Shown here piece after piece: positions 20,553 to 28,479 of a DNA stretch of 64,000 nucleotides. A model generated the notes under the pieces. That model was not told the DNA's origin. It searched no databases and was given only the letters and a program-made list of their open reading frames with translations. The translations under genes and the position numbers were made by a program. This DNA comes from Lysinibacillus sp. FSL M8-0337 (lineage in GTDB: Bacteria; Bacillota; Bacilli; Bacillales_A; Planococcaceae), in NCBI RefSeq assembly GCF_038593855.1, contig NZ_CP151996.1, positions 3,100,001 to 3,164,000 on the forward strand, read 5' to 3'. Numbering within the stretch: position 1 is the stretch's first letter; every line of letters starts with the position of its first letter.

Positions 20553-21340
20553 AGTGATGCACCTGCTTTATTTACTTGTAATTGTTGAAGTGCTACACCT
20601 GCATCGTCACTGCGCATTAATGATTCTCCTACAAGAACAGCACTTGCCCCCATCGCTGCAACCTTTTTGGCATCATCACTATGCCAAATACCGCTTTCGC
20701 TAATAAGCACACGTTGCTCCCCAAATGGAAAAGCCTCTGCAATTTCCTGTGTTCGCTCTAAATCGACTTCAAATGTACGCAAATCTCGGTTATTAACCCC
20801 TATTAGTTTTGCCCCAACAGCGAGTGCTCGTTCAAGCTCTTCAATATCGTGCACTTCAACTAATACTTCAAGACCTAAACTTGTGGCGAAACGATATAAA
20901 TCTTGTAACATTGCATCGTCAAGTGCTGCAGCAATAAGTAAAATGATTGATGCTCCAGCAGCCTTCGCAAAGCGAATTTGCACACGGTCAATCATAAAGT
21001 CTTTACACAGAAGTGGCGTTTGAACCGCCTTCGCAACGGCTGCTAAATCTTCAAACGAACCTTGAAAAAACGTTTTATCTGTTAAAACCGAAATGGCGGC
21101 TGCACCAGCTTGTGCATAAATTTTTGCCTGTTTTACTGGATTAGCGCCCTCTGCAATAAGACCTTTGGATGGAGATGCGCGCTTCATTTCGGCGATGACT
21201 TGTAAAGTATCAGCAGACTTTAACGTTGCAAAAAGAGCGTCACGTTTTATCTCGTTGAAATTGGCTAATGGATCTGGCTGTGTAATCAATGCGTCTACTT
21301 CTATTTTCTTCTGTTCAATTATTTTAGTTAATATATTCAT
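20549..21340 (-). CDS. trpC: Indole-3-glycerol phosphate synthase
   Basis: Closes the indole ring from the TrpF product; 263 aa, TIM barrel. All main active-site blocks are present: VIAEMKRASPSKG, LLCKDFMID, LEVLVEVH, IGVNNRDLRTF and LISESGI. TDKTFFQGSF replaces the more common FFGGS form but is conservative. It overlaps trpD by 4 bases. Confidence 0.96.
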   Translation of the reverse strand: MNILTKIIEQKKIEVDALITQPDPLANFNEIKRDALFATLKSADTLQVIAEMKRASPSKGLIAEGANPVKQAKIYAQAGAAAISVLTDKTFFQGSFEDLAAVAKAVQTPLLCKDFMIDRVQIRFAKAAGASIILLIAAALDDAMLQDLYRFATSLGLEVLVEVHDIEELERALAVGAKLIGVNNRDLRTFEVDLERTQEIAEAFPFGEQRVLISESGIWHSDDAKKVAAMGASAVLVGESLMRSDDAGVALQQLQVNKAGASL

Positions 21341-22371
21341 AGCCCAATCTCCACTTCTTTTATTTTTTCACTAAAGGCTACAACTGCCTCTAATTTCTGC
21401 AATGCACGGCCGCTGAAAATACTATCTTTTGCCATTTCAACACCTTCGTGAACGGTTTGTGCTGTTCCTTGGCTGAACAAACCTATTGCGGCATTTAACA
21501 ATACCGTATCGAAATAGGCACTTTGTTCACCAGCGAGTAATTTACGCATAATAGTTGCATTTTCATCAGCATTGCCACCGCGTATCGCTTCTAGGGGTGC
21601 ATAGTGTAGCCCGACATCTTCTGCTGTTAAGGCAAATGGAATTAAGTCACCTTTATCTACTAAGATGGCTGTATTTTGACCGGCAAGTGATGCTTCATCT
21701 AACCCTTTCGGACCAGAAACGACAATCGCCCGCTCCCGTCCTAACATTTGTAAAACAGAAGCATATTCCATTACAAAGTTGGGACGATTAATGCCCGTAA
21801 ATTGCGTTGCTAATGGGACAGGATTTGTTAGCGGACCAACAAGATTAAAAATAGTGGGCTTTCCTAAGGCACGTCGTACTTCCCCAATGCGTTTCAATTT
21901 CGGATGGACATTTGGAGCATATAAAAAGGCAATTCCTTCTGTTTCTAAAAGTGTCAGTGTTTGTTCAATGGAAATATTCGTATGAATACCTAAAGCCTCT
22001 AACACATCTGCACTACCTGATGCAGAAGAAATTTTGCGGTTCCCGTGCTTCGCCATTTTAACGCCTGCTCCTGCCAAGACAAAGGCTGATGCGGTACTAA
22101 TATTAAATGTATTTAAGCCGTCTCCGCCTGTACCACAGTTATCCATATAAACCCCAGCTGCTGCTGGTACTTGGAGTGCAAACGAACGCATTACAGTGGC
22201 TAATGCTGCAACTTCATGTGCCGTTTCACCCTTTGCAGATAAGTCTATTAAAAATTTGGCGATAGCATCTTTTGGCGTTTCCTGTTGGAACATCCATTGT
22301 GCAGCTTCAATCATTTCTTCATACATTAAATGCTGTCGTTGCTGTACCTTTCTTTGTATGCTGTCCATCAT
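21337..22371 (-). CDS. trpD: Anthranilate phosphoribosyltransferase
   Basis: Transfers phosphoribose from PRPP to anthranilate; 344 aa. The PRPP loop DNCGTGGDGLNTFNIST (about 81-97) and KHGNRKISSASGSADVLEALG are intact. No glutamine amidotransferase (TrpG) domain is fused, so the amidase subunit must come from elsewhere, as with B. subtilis PabA. It overlaps trpE by 4 bases, implying translational coupling. Confidence 0.96.
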   Translation of the reverse strand: MMDSIQRKVQQRQHLMYEEMIEAAQWMFQQETPKDAIAKFLIDLSAKGETAHEVAALATVMRSFALQVPAAAGVYMDNCGTGGDGLNTFNISTASAFVLAGAGVKMAKHGNRKISSASGSADVLEALGIHTNISIEQTLTLLETEGIAFLYAPNVHPKLKRIGEVRRALGKPTIFNLVGPLTNPVPLATQFTGINRPNFVMEYASVLQMLGRERAIVVSGPKGLDEASLAGQNTAILVDKGDLIPFALTAEDVGLHYAPLEAIRGGNADENATIMRKLLAGEQSAYFDTVLLNAAIGLFSQGTAQTVHEGVEMAKDSIFSGRALQKLEAVVAFSEKIKEVEIGL

Positions 22372-23732
22372 TTAGCCTCACTTTCATTTTCCAAATGTTG
22401 TAAAAACAACTGTTGTTCTGCTGTTACTTGTGTCAGTACACTGCCGACATTGGCATATTTAGTTACCATAACAGTGGATTGTGTATGCAGCCTTTCGTTT
22501 TCCACTACAATGGATTTGCCTGTTAATGAAAAATCTAAATGCCCATTAAACCCTATAAAGCCAATAGCTCCACCAAAAACATCTGCTGTTTGAGCTGTTT
22601 TTTCTTTTATTTGCCCCTCTGGGATATTAATTGATGTAAATGTTGGCATCATAGCAGCCAATACATCTACTGCATGAAGCATCGGTAACCGCTGCCCCTC
22701 CAGACGTGATGTCATATGCATTGCTTGCTTTGACCGCTCAATTTTCATCGTTTCAACTAGCTTGATAGAATCAGGGAAACAGACAGTGGCTAGTTTTTGT
22801 TGTATAGCCGTAACAAGACTTGCATGTGATTTCCTTACCTCAATATTTTCATATAGCTGACGTTCATTATCTAAATCTTCTACGTTTGTTGCACCTCGTG
22901 CACAAGAGCCTTCCGTTGGCGTCGCAATGACGTGTTCACCTTGTACTCGAACTAAACTTTCAGGTGATGTTCCCATCACAATATGATCATCGAAAGTGAC
23001 AAAATACATATACGGCGCAGGCGTTTTTTTACGTAATTGGCGATAGAGCGCAAATGCATCTCCTTGAATATTAGCAATAAAGCGTTTGGACAGGACAACA
23101 CGTGTATGCTCTTCGCTTAACGTCTTAGTTAACGATGTCACAGTGGATTCAAGTTCTTGATCTGATAGCGTTGTTAACCCATCATAACTCCATGTAGTAT
23201 CCTCCTCTTCATTGCCCGTTAACAACTGTTGAGCTAGCTCCTCTAAATTTGGCTCTTTTTTTTCAGCATCAATGTTCGTATGAATGCAAGTCACCTCATC
23301 CGTTAGATGGTCAAAAACAATAATGGTTTCATAGACATGGAAATAAACATCTGGTAGTTCTAACATGCCTTGATGATTTAAAACGATGTTCGTTGCATTA
23401 CTACCAATATAACCAATGGCACCACCTGAAAAGGGAAATTCGGTTGTATTAGAAATACGTGGCATCAAGCGCTTCAACAGTACAAAAAGATCACCTTTAT
23501 GTGTATACGTTTTTCCTGTTTTATAGGAATATTCCTCTATCACATCGCCCACACCTTTATAGGTTTTTCGTGGATTAGCGCCGATAAAAGAATAACGGCC
23601 TGCGCCTTCATGCTGTGCTGAACTCTCCAGTAAAAATTTATGGGTGCCTTGCAAGCGTCTAAAAATTAAGATTGGTGTCAATGAATCCCCATTGATTGTT
23701 TTCATCTTTGTTCTTGAACTGGTTGTTTGCAT
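22368..23732 (-). CDS. trpE: Anthranilate synthase component I-like protein, signature residues eroded
   Basis: First gene of the trp operon, 454 aa; B. subtilis TrpE is about 515 aa. The fold is clear: SLTPILIFRRL, GRYSFIGANP, GGAIGYIG, ALYRQLRKKTPAPYMYFVTF, MGTSPESLVRV and FGGAIGFIGFNGHLDFS all align with TrpE. Hallmarks of the catalytic domain are missing. LVDLxRND is replaced by sequence near HASLVTAIQQKL, GTxxGAPK by TFTSINIPEGQI, and QAGAGIVADSVPExE by TQSTVMVTKYANVGSVL. These motifs carry the Mg and chorismate ligands, so catalysis is doubtful. The frame has no stop. ATG follows AAGGGG. Confidence 0.85.
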   Translation of the reverse strand: MQTTSSRTKMKTINGDSLTPILIFRRLQGTHKFLLESSAQHEGAGRYSFIGANPRKTYKGVGDVIEEYSYKTGKTYTHKGDLFVLLKRLMPRISNTTEFPFSGGAIGYIGSNATNIVLNHQGMLELPDVYFHVYETIIVFDHLTDEVTCIHTNIDAEKKEPNLEELAQQLLTGNEEEDTTWSYDGLTTLSDQELESTVTSLTKTLSEEHTRVVLSKRFIANIQGDAFALYRQLRKKTPAPYMYFVTFDDHIVMGTSPESLVRVQGEHVIATPTEGSCARGATNVEDLDNERQLYENIEVRKSHASLVTAIQQKLATVCFPDSIKLVETMKIERSKQAMHMTSRLEGQRLPMLHAVDVLAAMMPTFTSINIPEGQIKEKTAQTADVFGGAIGFIGFNGHLDFSLTGKSIVVENERLHTQSTVMVTKYANVGSVLTQVTAEQQLFLQHLENESEAK

Positions 23733-23799
23733 ATCGACAAAACCCCTTTATTAAAATAAATTTGCATATACGAGTTGGGAAAAGCATCAAAACAAAACA

Positions 23800-24236
23800 A
23801 AAAAGCCCTCTGCAAAAAGGAAAATTCCTAATTACAGAGGACGATCATGACCGCGTTGCCACCTCATATTAGAGCGAAAAAGCTCTCACTTATGTGCTTC
23901 AACCATTTACCTATCGTAAAATAAATCAATCGCTGTGGTTTCAGGCGAAGGATTTACAGGCATGCGCCTAATCAACAGTTGTGTAAAACAACCGTCAGAA
24001 TGGAAGCACCCCCGATAACGTGGGGAATCCGTTTGCTATTATACATAGCAACTCTCATAAGTCCATTCACATAAGCTACAAATCAGTTTACACCGACCAC
24101 TGACTCTCTACATTGCACACTTATGCTACTACTCTTATTCAACAATTTCTCAGCTATTCTCGTCTATGCTCTGCTCATCTGTTCTAAGGTCGATCCCGCT
24201 CCCGAGACCTTCTACCATATACCGAACGAAAAGTTA
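23800..24236 (-). promoter_or_regulatory. Tryptophan T-box riboswitch leader of the trp operon
   Basis: The minus strand carries GAGGTGGCAACGCGG (23864-23850), a T-box antiterminator sequence. A terminator follows (CCTCTGTAAT...TGCAGAGG then a U run, 23840-23797). Stem I upstream has an AGAGAG bulge motif, and the specifier region is GTGAATGGACTTATGAG, where TGG (24065-24063) is the Trp codon. The leader is about 430 bases, longer than most. No series of GAG/TAG TRAP sites was noticed. Confidence 0.92.
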
Positions 24237-24241
24237 GCCTT

Positions 24242-24270
24242 ATTCTATGCCAACCTACAATAATTGTCAA
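24242..24270 (-). promoter_or_regulatory. Promoter of the trp operon
   Basis: TTGACA (24270-24265), a 17-base spacer and TAGAAT (24247-24242) on the minus strand place the start near 24235, at the beginning of the T-box leader. Confidence 0.8.
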
Positions 24271-24300
24271 CCAATTCTGATAAAAAGATTAAAAAGCAGC

Positions 24301-24489
24301 TTATTTCTTGTTGTATTTGTGAGGCACTTTCATTGTTTTTACGAGATAAAACAGACCGACAAACAAAAACATAACCCCAAAAATATCCAATACAATATTT
24401 TTAAAGAATTCATCTTTTACTGTTGTATTTAAAAAGAAAGAGCCCACCAGTACAATCAATAAACTTAATACGATTTTCAGCAATTTCAT
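24301..24489 (-). CDS. Small two-helix membrane protein of unknown function
   Basis: A 62-aa protein with two hydrophobic segments (LLKIVLSLLIVLVGSFFLN and IVLDIFGVMFLFVGLFYLV) separated by a short charged loop (TVKDEFFKN), ending in a basic tail (HKYNKK). A strong AGGAGGA ribosome site precedes the ATG. It is divergent from the secreted protein gene at 24597. I do not recognise a family. Size and partner make an immunity-type role possible, but nothing in the sequence proves it. Confidence 0.75.
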   Translation of the reverse strand: MKLLKIVLSLLIVLVGSFFLNTTVKDEFFKNIVLDIFGVMFLFVGLFYLVKTMKVPHKYNKK

Positions 24490-24596
24490 CGAAAATTCCT
24501 CCTATAAAATCACTTTTTGGTTTATTTTATCGTATTTATTATATATAATTTTTATATCATATTTATAGTCTTTTTAATTAAGAAAGGAGTATAATC

Positions 24597-25298
24597 ATGA
24601 AAAAATTGTTAAATCTCACATTGTTAATTCTACTAGTATTTTTTAATTTCTCTCCCCCCTTAGCAATAGCAGAAGTATCAACCAACAATAAAAACTTTAT
24701 CTTAACCGACACTGCAAATAATGAAATTTTCAATGTCACAATAAATATTAATAACGCTATAAAAACGGTGATTGTAGATGACGGATACATAACTGAAAAC
24801 ATTGTTTACGACACAATAAAAAATGAAATGCTTTTAAACGGTGAAAAAATACCTGATGAAATAGTAAATTCTTTAAAACAATTTGCAGAAATTGAAAAAG
24901 AAGATACTATAATCAATTACTCTCAATCTCCACTCTTACAAAACCATAGACCAGTCCCTTTATCAATTGACCAAGGAGCTGGAATTGGTTCAACATGGGT
25001 CTATGAATTTACAAACTATGGACAGATTAATGTTACTGGCTTAACTAAAGCTGCACTAATAGGAGCACTGGCCGCAATACTTACAAAAAATGTAATAGTA
25101 GGTGTTCTAGCTTCTATAGCAACAGCAATTTTTTCCTCAGTTTCTTCTGAAAGAGGTAGTGTATATTACAAACACATTAGATATACCAAACCACACGAAC
25201 AGTTTCCTTTACTATACAAAAGATATAAAGAAGAAGTATATTTTTATAAATATTCACAGTACACGGGACTAATTAGGCACGAAATAATTTATCATTGA
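24597..25298 (+). CDS. Secreted protein of unknown function with glycine/alanine-rich hydrophobic segment
   Basis: A 233-aa protein with a signal peptide (MKKLLNLTLLILLVFFNFSPPLAIA, cleavage near 25). The mature N-terminal half is polar. A hydrophobic stretch AALIGALAAILTKNVIVGVL continues into ASIATAIFSSV (about 157-187), and a Tyr-rich basic C-terminal tail follows (YYKHIRYTK...YKRYKEEVYFYKY). AAGAAAGGAG supports the start. Composition is AT-rich, unlike the trp genes beside it. It could be a bacteriocin-like or membrane-active product, or a cell-surface protein; no family recognised. Confidence 0.75.
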   Translation: MKKLLNLTLLILLVFFNFSPPLAIAEVSTNNKNFILTDTANNEIFNVTININNAIKTVIVDDGYITENIVYDTIKNEMLLNGEKIPDEIVNSLKQFAEIEKEDTIINYSQSPLLQNHRPVPLSIDQGAGIGSTWVYEFTNYGQINVTGLTKAALIGALAAILTKNVIVGVLASIATAIFSSVSSERGSVYYKHIRYTKPHEQFPLLYKRYKEEVYFYKYSQYTGLIRHEIIYH

Positions 25299-25388
25299 CA
25301 CTATAAAGTACCATTATTAAATACATTGATATTTTCAACAAAAGTTTCAATAATTAAGATTTAGTAAAACTACTAATCCTAACATTAA

Positions 25389-25426
25389 AAAGAGCCCTCT
25401 CAACATCAGTTGAGAGGGCTCTTTTA
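25389..25426 (-). terminator. Terminator of secDF, bidirectional
   Basis: AAAAGAGCCCTCTCAAC pairs with GTTGAGAGGGCTCTTTT, a 17-bp near-perfect stem with U runs on both strands, between the convergent genes at 24597 and 25435. Confidence 0.92.
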
Positions 25427-25434
25427 AGTATTTA

Positions 25435-27702
25435 TTAAACAGTAGGCTCGTCTGTTCCCCATTGTTTTTTCTCTTTTTTACGCAGTTGACCATCTGATTT
25501 TTTCATCTCACGTACTTTTAATGAGTACCAGATTTGGGCTGCGATACAGATAGAAGAATACATACCTGTAATTAAACCGATTAACAATGCGATAGAGAAC
25601 GTTTCAATAGATGGTGCACCGAAAATAAGGAGTGACACGACTACGATAATTACAGTTAACACCGTATTCACCGAACGTCCCATCGTTTGACGCAACGATT
25701 TATTAACAATGTTCGCTAATACTTCACGGTCTTTAATTGTATCATATTGCGCTAAGTTTTCACGCATCCGGTCAAATGTAACAATTGTATCGTTAATAGA
25801 GTAACCAACAATTGTCAGTACGGCAGCAATAAACGTAATATCCACTTCTAAGCGCATAAAGCTAAAGACAGCAATAATTAAGAATACATCATGTAGTAGT
25901 GACATAATCGCACCTACACCCATACGCCATTCAAATCGAATGGCTACATAAATGATGATGCCAAGTGCAGCAAGTGATAATGCTTTAATAGCATTTTTCA
26001 CTAGCTCTTTACCGATAGTTGGAGAAACTGTACTTACTCCAGGCTCATGGCCATATTTCTCACCAACTACCTTTTTGAATTTTATAATTTCACTTTGTGA
26101 TAAGTCATCTTTATAACGGATAACCGCCATGTTATTTTTCTCACCTGAAAGAACAATATCATCAGATGGGAAACCGATGCTAGTCACATATTTTGAAACT
26201 TCTTCTTTCGTTAAAGTTTGATCTGCTTCTATTTGCGCTCGTGTACCACTTGAGAAGTCAATACCAAGATTTAAGCGGAAAATGCCAAGTACAACAATCC
26301 CTGCTACAAAAATAGCTAACGAGAATGTATAGAACTTTTTACGGTTGTGTACAAAGTCGAAACGATCAAATTTTGTTGATAAATTTAATGTGCTGATTTT
26401 TTCATCCAAATTATGTTGTTTCGATTTTGGAATACCAAACCATGCTGGATTATTGAAGTAACCACTATTTACAAGTAACCCTAGTAGTACACGTGAACCC
26501 CACACAGCCGTTAGGAAGCTTAGTAAAATACTAATGATTAATGTTGTTGCAAATCCTTTAACAGAGCTTGTTCCCCAATAAAACAGTACTGCTGCAGCTA
26601 ATAAAGTTGTTAACTGTGCATCGACAATCGCTGATAATGATTGTTTAGAACCAATTTGAAAGGCTTGTTTAGTAGAATAACCTACTCGAAGCTCTTCTCG
26701 AATACGTTCTGCCGCTAGAATATTCGCATCCACGGCCATCCCTATTCCGAGCACGATCGCTGCAATACCTGGCAATGTCAATACGGCATTAATCCAGTCG
26801 AACACAAGAAGAACTAAGAATGTAAAAATAGCAAGTGTAATGATTGAGATAAAGCCCGGTAAACGGTAGTAGAATAGCATAAATAGGAAAATAACAATTA
26901 CGCCCACAATACCTGCAAACACTGTACTTTTCAATGCTTGGTCACCGAATTGTGCGCCCACTGATGTAGAGTAAATCTCATCAAGTTTCACAGGAAGTGC
27001 ACCAGCATTTAAAATGCCTGCTAAATTTTTTGTTTCTTCAACTGTAAAATTACCGCTAATCATAACATCTGTTGTATTTAACGTTTGACTTACTGTTGCT
27101 GCAGATGCATAGCGAGGCTTCGCTTTTTGCGATTCTGCTTTATAAGAATCGACACCCTCTTCAAAGTCTAGCCATACAACAAGTAAGTTTTGACCTTGTG
27201 GTTTAGCAGCAATTTTACTTGTAATATCTGCAAATTTTTTCGCATCTTTTAACGTTAGCGAAACGATTGGACGGTTTTGTTGGTCAAAGGAATCCTTTGC
27301 ACCATCAGCTTTTAAATCATCACCATCTAGTAGTAAATTGTCATCCACATCACGGAATGTTAAATTCGCAGAAGTAGATAGCATTTTACGAGCAGATTCT
27401 TGGTCTTCAACCCCCGCTAATTGCACACGAATACGGTTTTTGTCTTCAACCTGAATGCTTGGTTCACTTACCCCAATTGCATTGACACGGTTACCAAGAG
27501 CAGTTGCCGTTGCGGTTACAACTTCTGGTGTGATTTTTTGTCCTTCTTTTAATTCATTGACCTCATAAAGTACCTCAAACCCGCCTTGTAAATCAAGACC
27601 AAGCTTAATGTCCTTTAAGACGCCATCTACAGTCGTACCCATGGAAGCTGCAAATAGCACCAAAAGTAGCACGAATGCAACAATTCGACTTCTTAATTTC
27701 AT
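25435..27702 (-). CDS. secDF: Fused protein translocase subunit SecDF
   Basis: Proton-driven helper of Sec protein export, in the membrane with SecYEG. The 755-aa protein is a SecD-SecF fusion, as in B. subtilis. The SecD half opens with LGLDLQGGFEVLYEV, contains the large extracytoplasmic P1 region (about 40-245) and the helix block GMAVDANILAAERIREELR. The SecF half starts near 440 with FDFVHNRKKFYTFSLA, includes GIDFSSGTRAQIE and the conserved YSINDTIVTFDRMREN. About 12 membrane helices in total. GAGGAGGA supports the ATG. Confidence 0.97.
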   Translation of the reverse strand: MKLRSRIVAFVLLLVLFAASMGTTVDGVLKDIKLGLDLQGGFEVLYEVNELKEGQKITPEVVTATATALGNRVNAIGVSEPSIQVEDKNRIRVQLAGVEDQESARKMLSTSANLTFRDVDDNLLLDGDDLKADGAKDSFDQQNRPIVSLTLKDAKKFADITSKIAAKPQGQNLLVVWLDFEEGVDSYKAESQKAKPRYASAATVSQTLNTTDVMISGNFTVEETKNLAGILNAGALPVKLDEIYSTSVGAQFGDQALKSTVFAGIVGVIVIFLFMLFYYRLPGFISIITLAIFTFLVLLVFDWINAVLTLPGIAAIVLGIGMAVDANILAAERIREELRVGYSTKQAFQIGSKQSLSAIVDAQLTTLLAAAVLFYWGTSSVKGFATTLIISILLSFLTAVWGSRVLLGLLVNSGYFNNPAWFGIPKSKQHNLDEKISTLNLSTKFDRFDFVHNRKKFYTFSLAIFVAGIVVLGIFRLNLGIDFSSGTRAQIEADQTLTKEEVSKYVTSIGFPSDDIVLSGEKNNMAVIRYKDDLSQSEIIKFKKVVGEKYGHEPGVSTVSPTIGKELVKNAIKALSLAALGIIIYVAIRFEWRMGVGAIMSLLHDVFLIIAVFSFMRLEVDITFIAAVLTIVGYSINDTIVTFDRMRENLAQYDTIKDREVLANIVNKSLRQTMGRSVNTVLTVIIVVVSLLIFGAPSIETFSIALLIGLITGMYSSICIAAQIWYSLKVREMKKSDGQLRKKEKKQWGTDEPTV

Positions 27703-28047
27703 CTATAAATCCTCCTCGAATTGGTGCAAGGGCATCCCTTACACTGCAAACAAGTATACTAGCAATACCTTTTGAAACGTGTATTCCTCCTTTTCCTTTA
27801 GAATTATGTAGCTTGTGCTTCAAAAGGTTTGCTTTACTTATTTCAATCGTTCAATAACGCGCAAATTCCGTATGCGTCTTCCATTTCATTATGAATAGTA
27901 AGCGGAACAATTATGTAGGGAAAGAAAAATCCCTTACAATCTTTTACAGCCTATTTTTCGACATGGCTTGTACAAAGTAAAAAAGCGCAACACACTCATT
28001 ATGAAACACGTTGCGCTTGGTGTCAATTCAACACTGTAGTATTCTTA
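27703..28047. other. Intergenic region between secDF and comN
   Basis: 345 bases without a supported gene. It contains the comN terminator and, near 27785-27797, a strong AAAGGAGGAAT ribosome-site-like sequence on the minus strand that is not followed by a credible start codon. No clear sigma-A promoter for secDF was found. Confidence 0.5.
27977..28018 (-). terminator. Terminator of comN
   Basis: AAGCGCAAC (minus strand, 28018-28010) pairs with GTTGCGCTT (27991-27983), followed by TTTTACTTT. Confidence 0.8.
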
Positions 28048-28386
28048 TTAATCTTTTACAGAAACGACATATTCTTCTTGTGTTTTTAATGGCCCAAGCA
28101 ACGATTTTAATTCCTCGGTGTTTATTTCTGCAAACCAATCATCACTTTGTAAAAATTCTACTTGATTGAATGATACAATATCTGAAGGCGATACTGCAAA
28201 TATAGTTGCGATAATTTCATATAAGCGTAATTGCTCGACATTTTTTTTGCGCCATTTTTTTTCTACACAATAACGCCATAATTCTTCTGCGGAAATCGCA
28301 TCATATTTATAATACTTAAACTCTGCAATCTTACTATCAATTGCCGGACGAATTTTTTCAAATAGTTGTGCATGTTGCATACTCAT
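28048..28386 (-). CDS. comN: Post-transcriptional regulator ComN-like
   Basis: A 112-aa cytosolic protein of the Post_transc_reg family. ComN of B. subtilis acts after transcription on the comE mRNA in competence. Family features seen are YYKYDAISAEELWRYCVEKKWRKK and VSPSDIVSFNQVEFLQSDDWF. The position between spoVB and secDF matches B. subtilis. The divergent spoVB starts 94 bases away. Two Met codons (28386 and 28380) are possible starts. Confidence 0.88.
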   Translation of the reverse strand: MSMQHAQLFEKIRPAIDSKIAEFKYYKYDAISAEELWRYCVEKKWRKKNVEQLRLYEIIATIFAVSPSDIVSFNQVEFLQSDDWFAEINTEELKSLLGPLKTQEEYVVSVKD

Positions 28387-28479
28387 TTTGAATCATCTCC
28401 AATCAAAGTTGTATCGTAAGAAGTGTTTGCATACAAATAGTGTAAATGAATTTTTGCGGCTTGAGAAGGGACGGATGGC

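Noticed and set aside
23733..24300. TRAP (MtrB) binding sites in the trp leader
   Set aside because: No spaced series of GAG/TAG triplets was noticed; the leader has T-box features instead.
27605..27823. 72-codon frame over the secDF start with an internal AAAGGAGG
   Set aside because: It begins with TTG without its own ribosome site and overlaps the clear secDF start in another frame.
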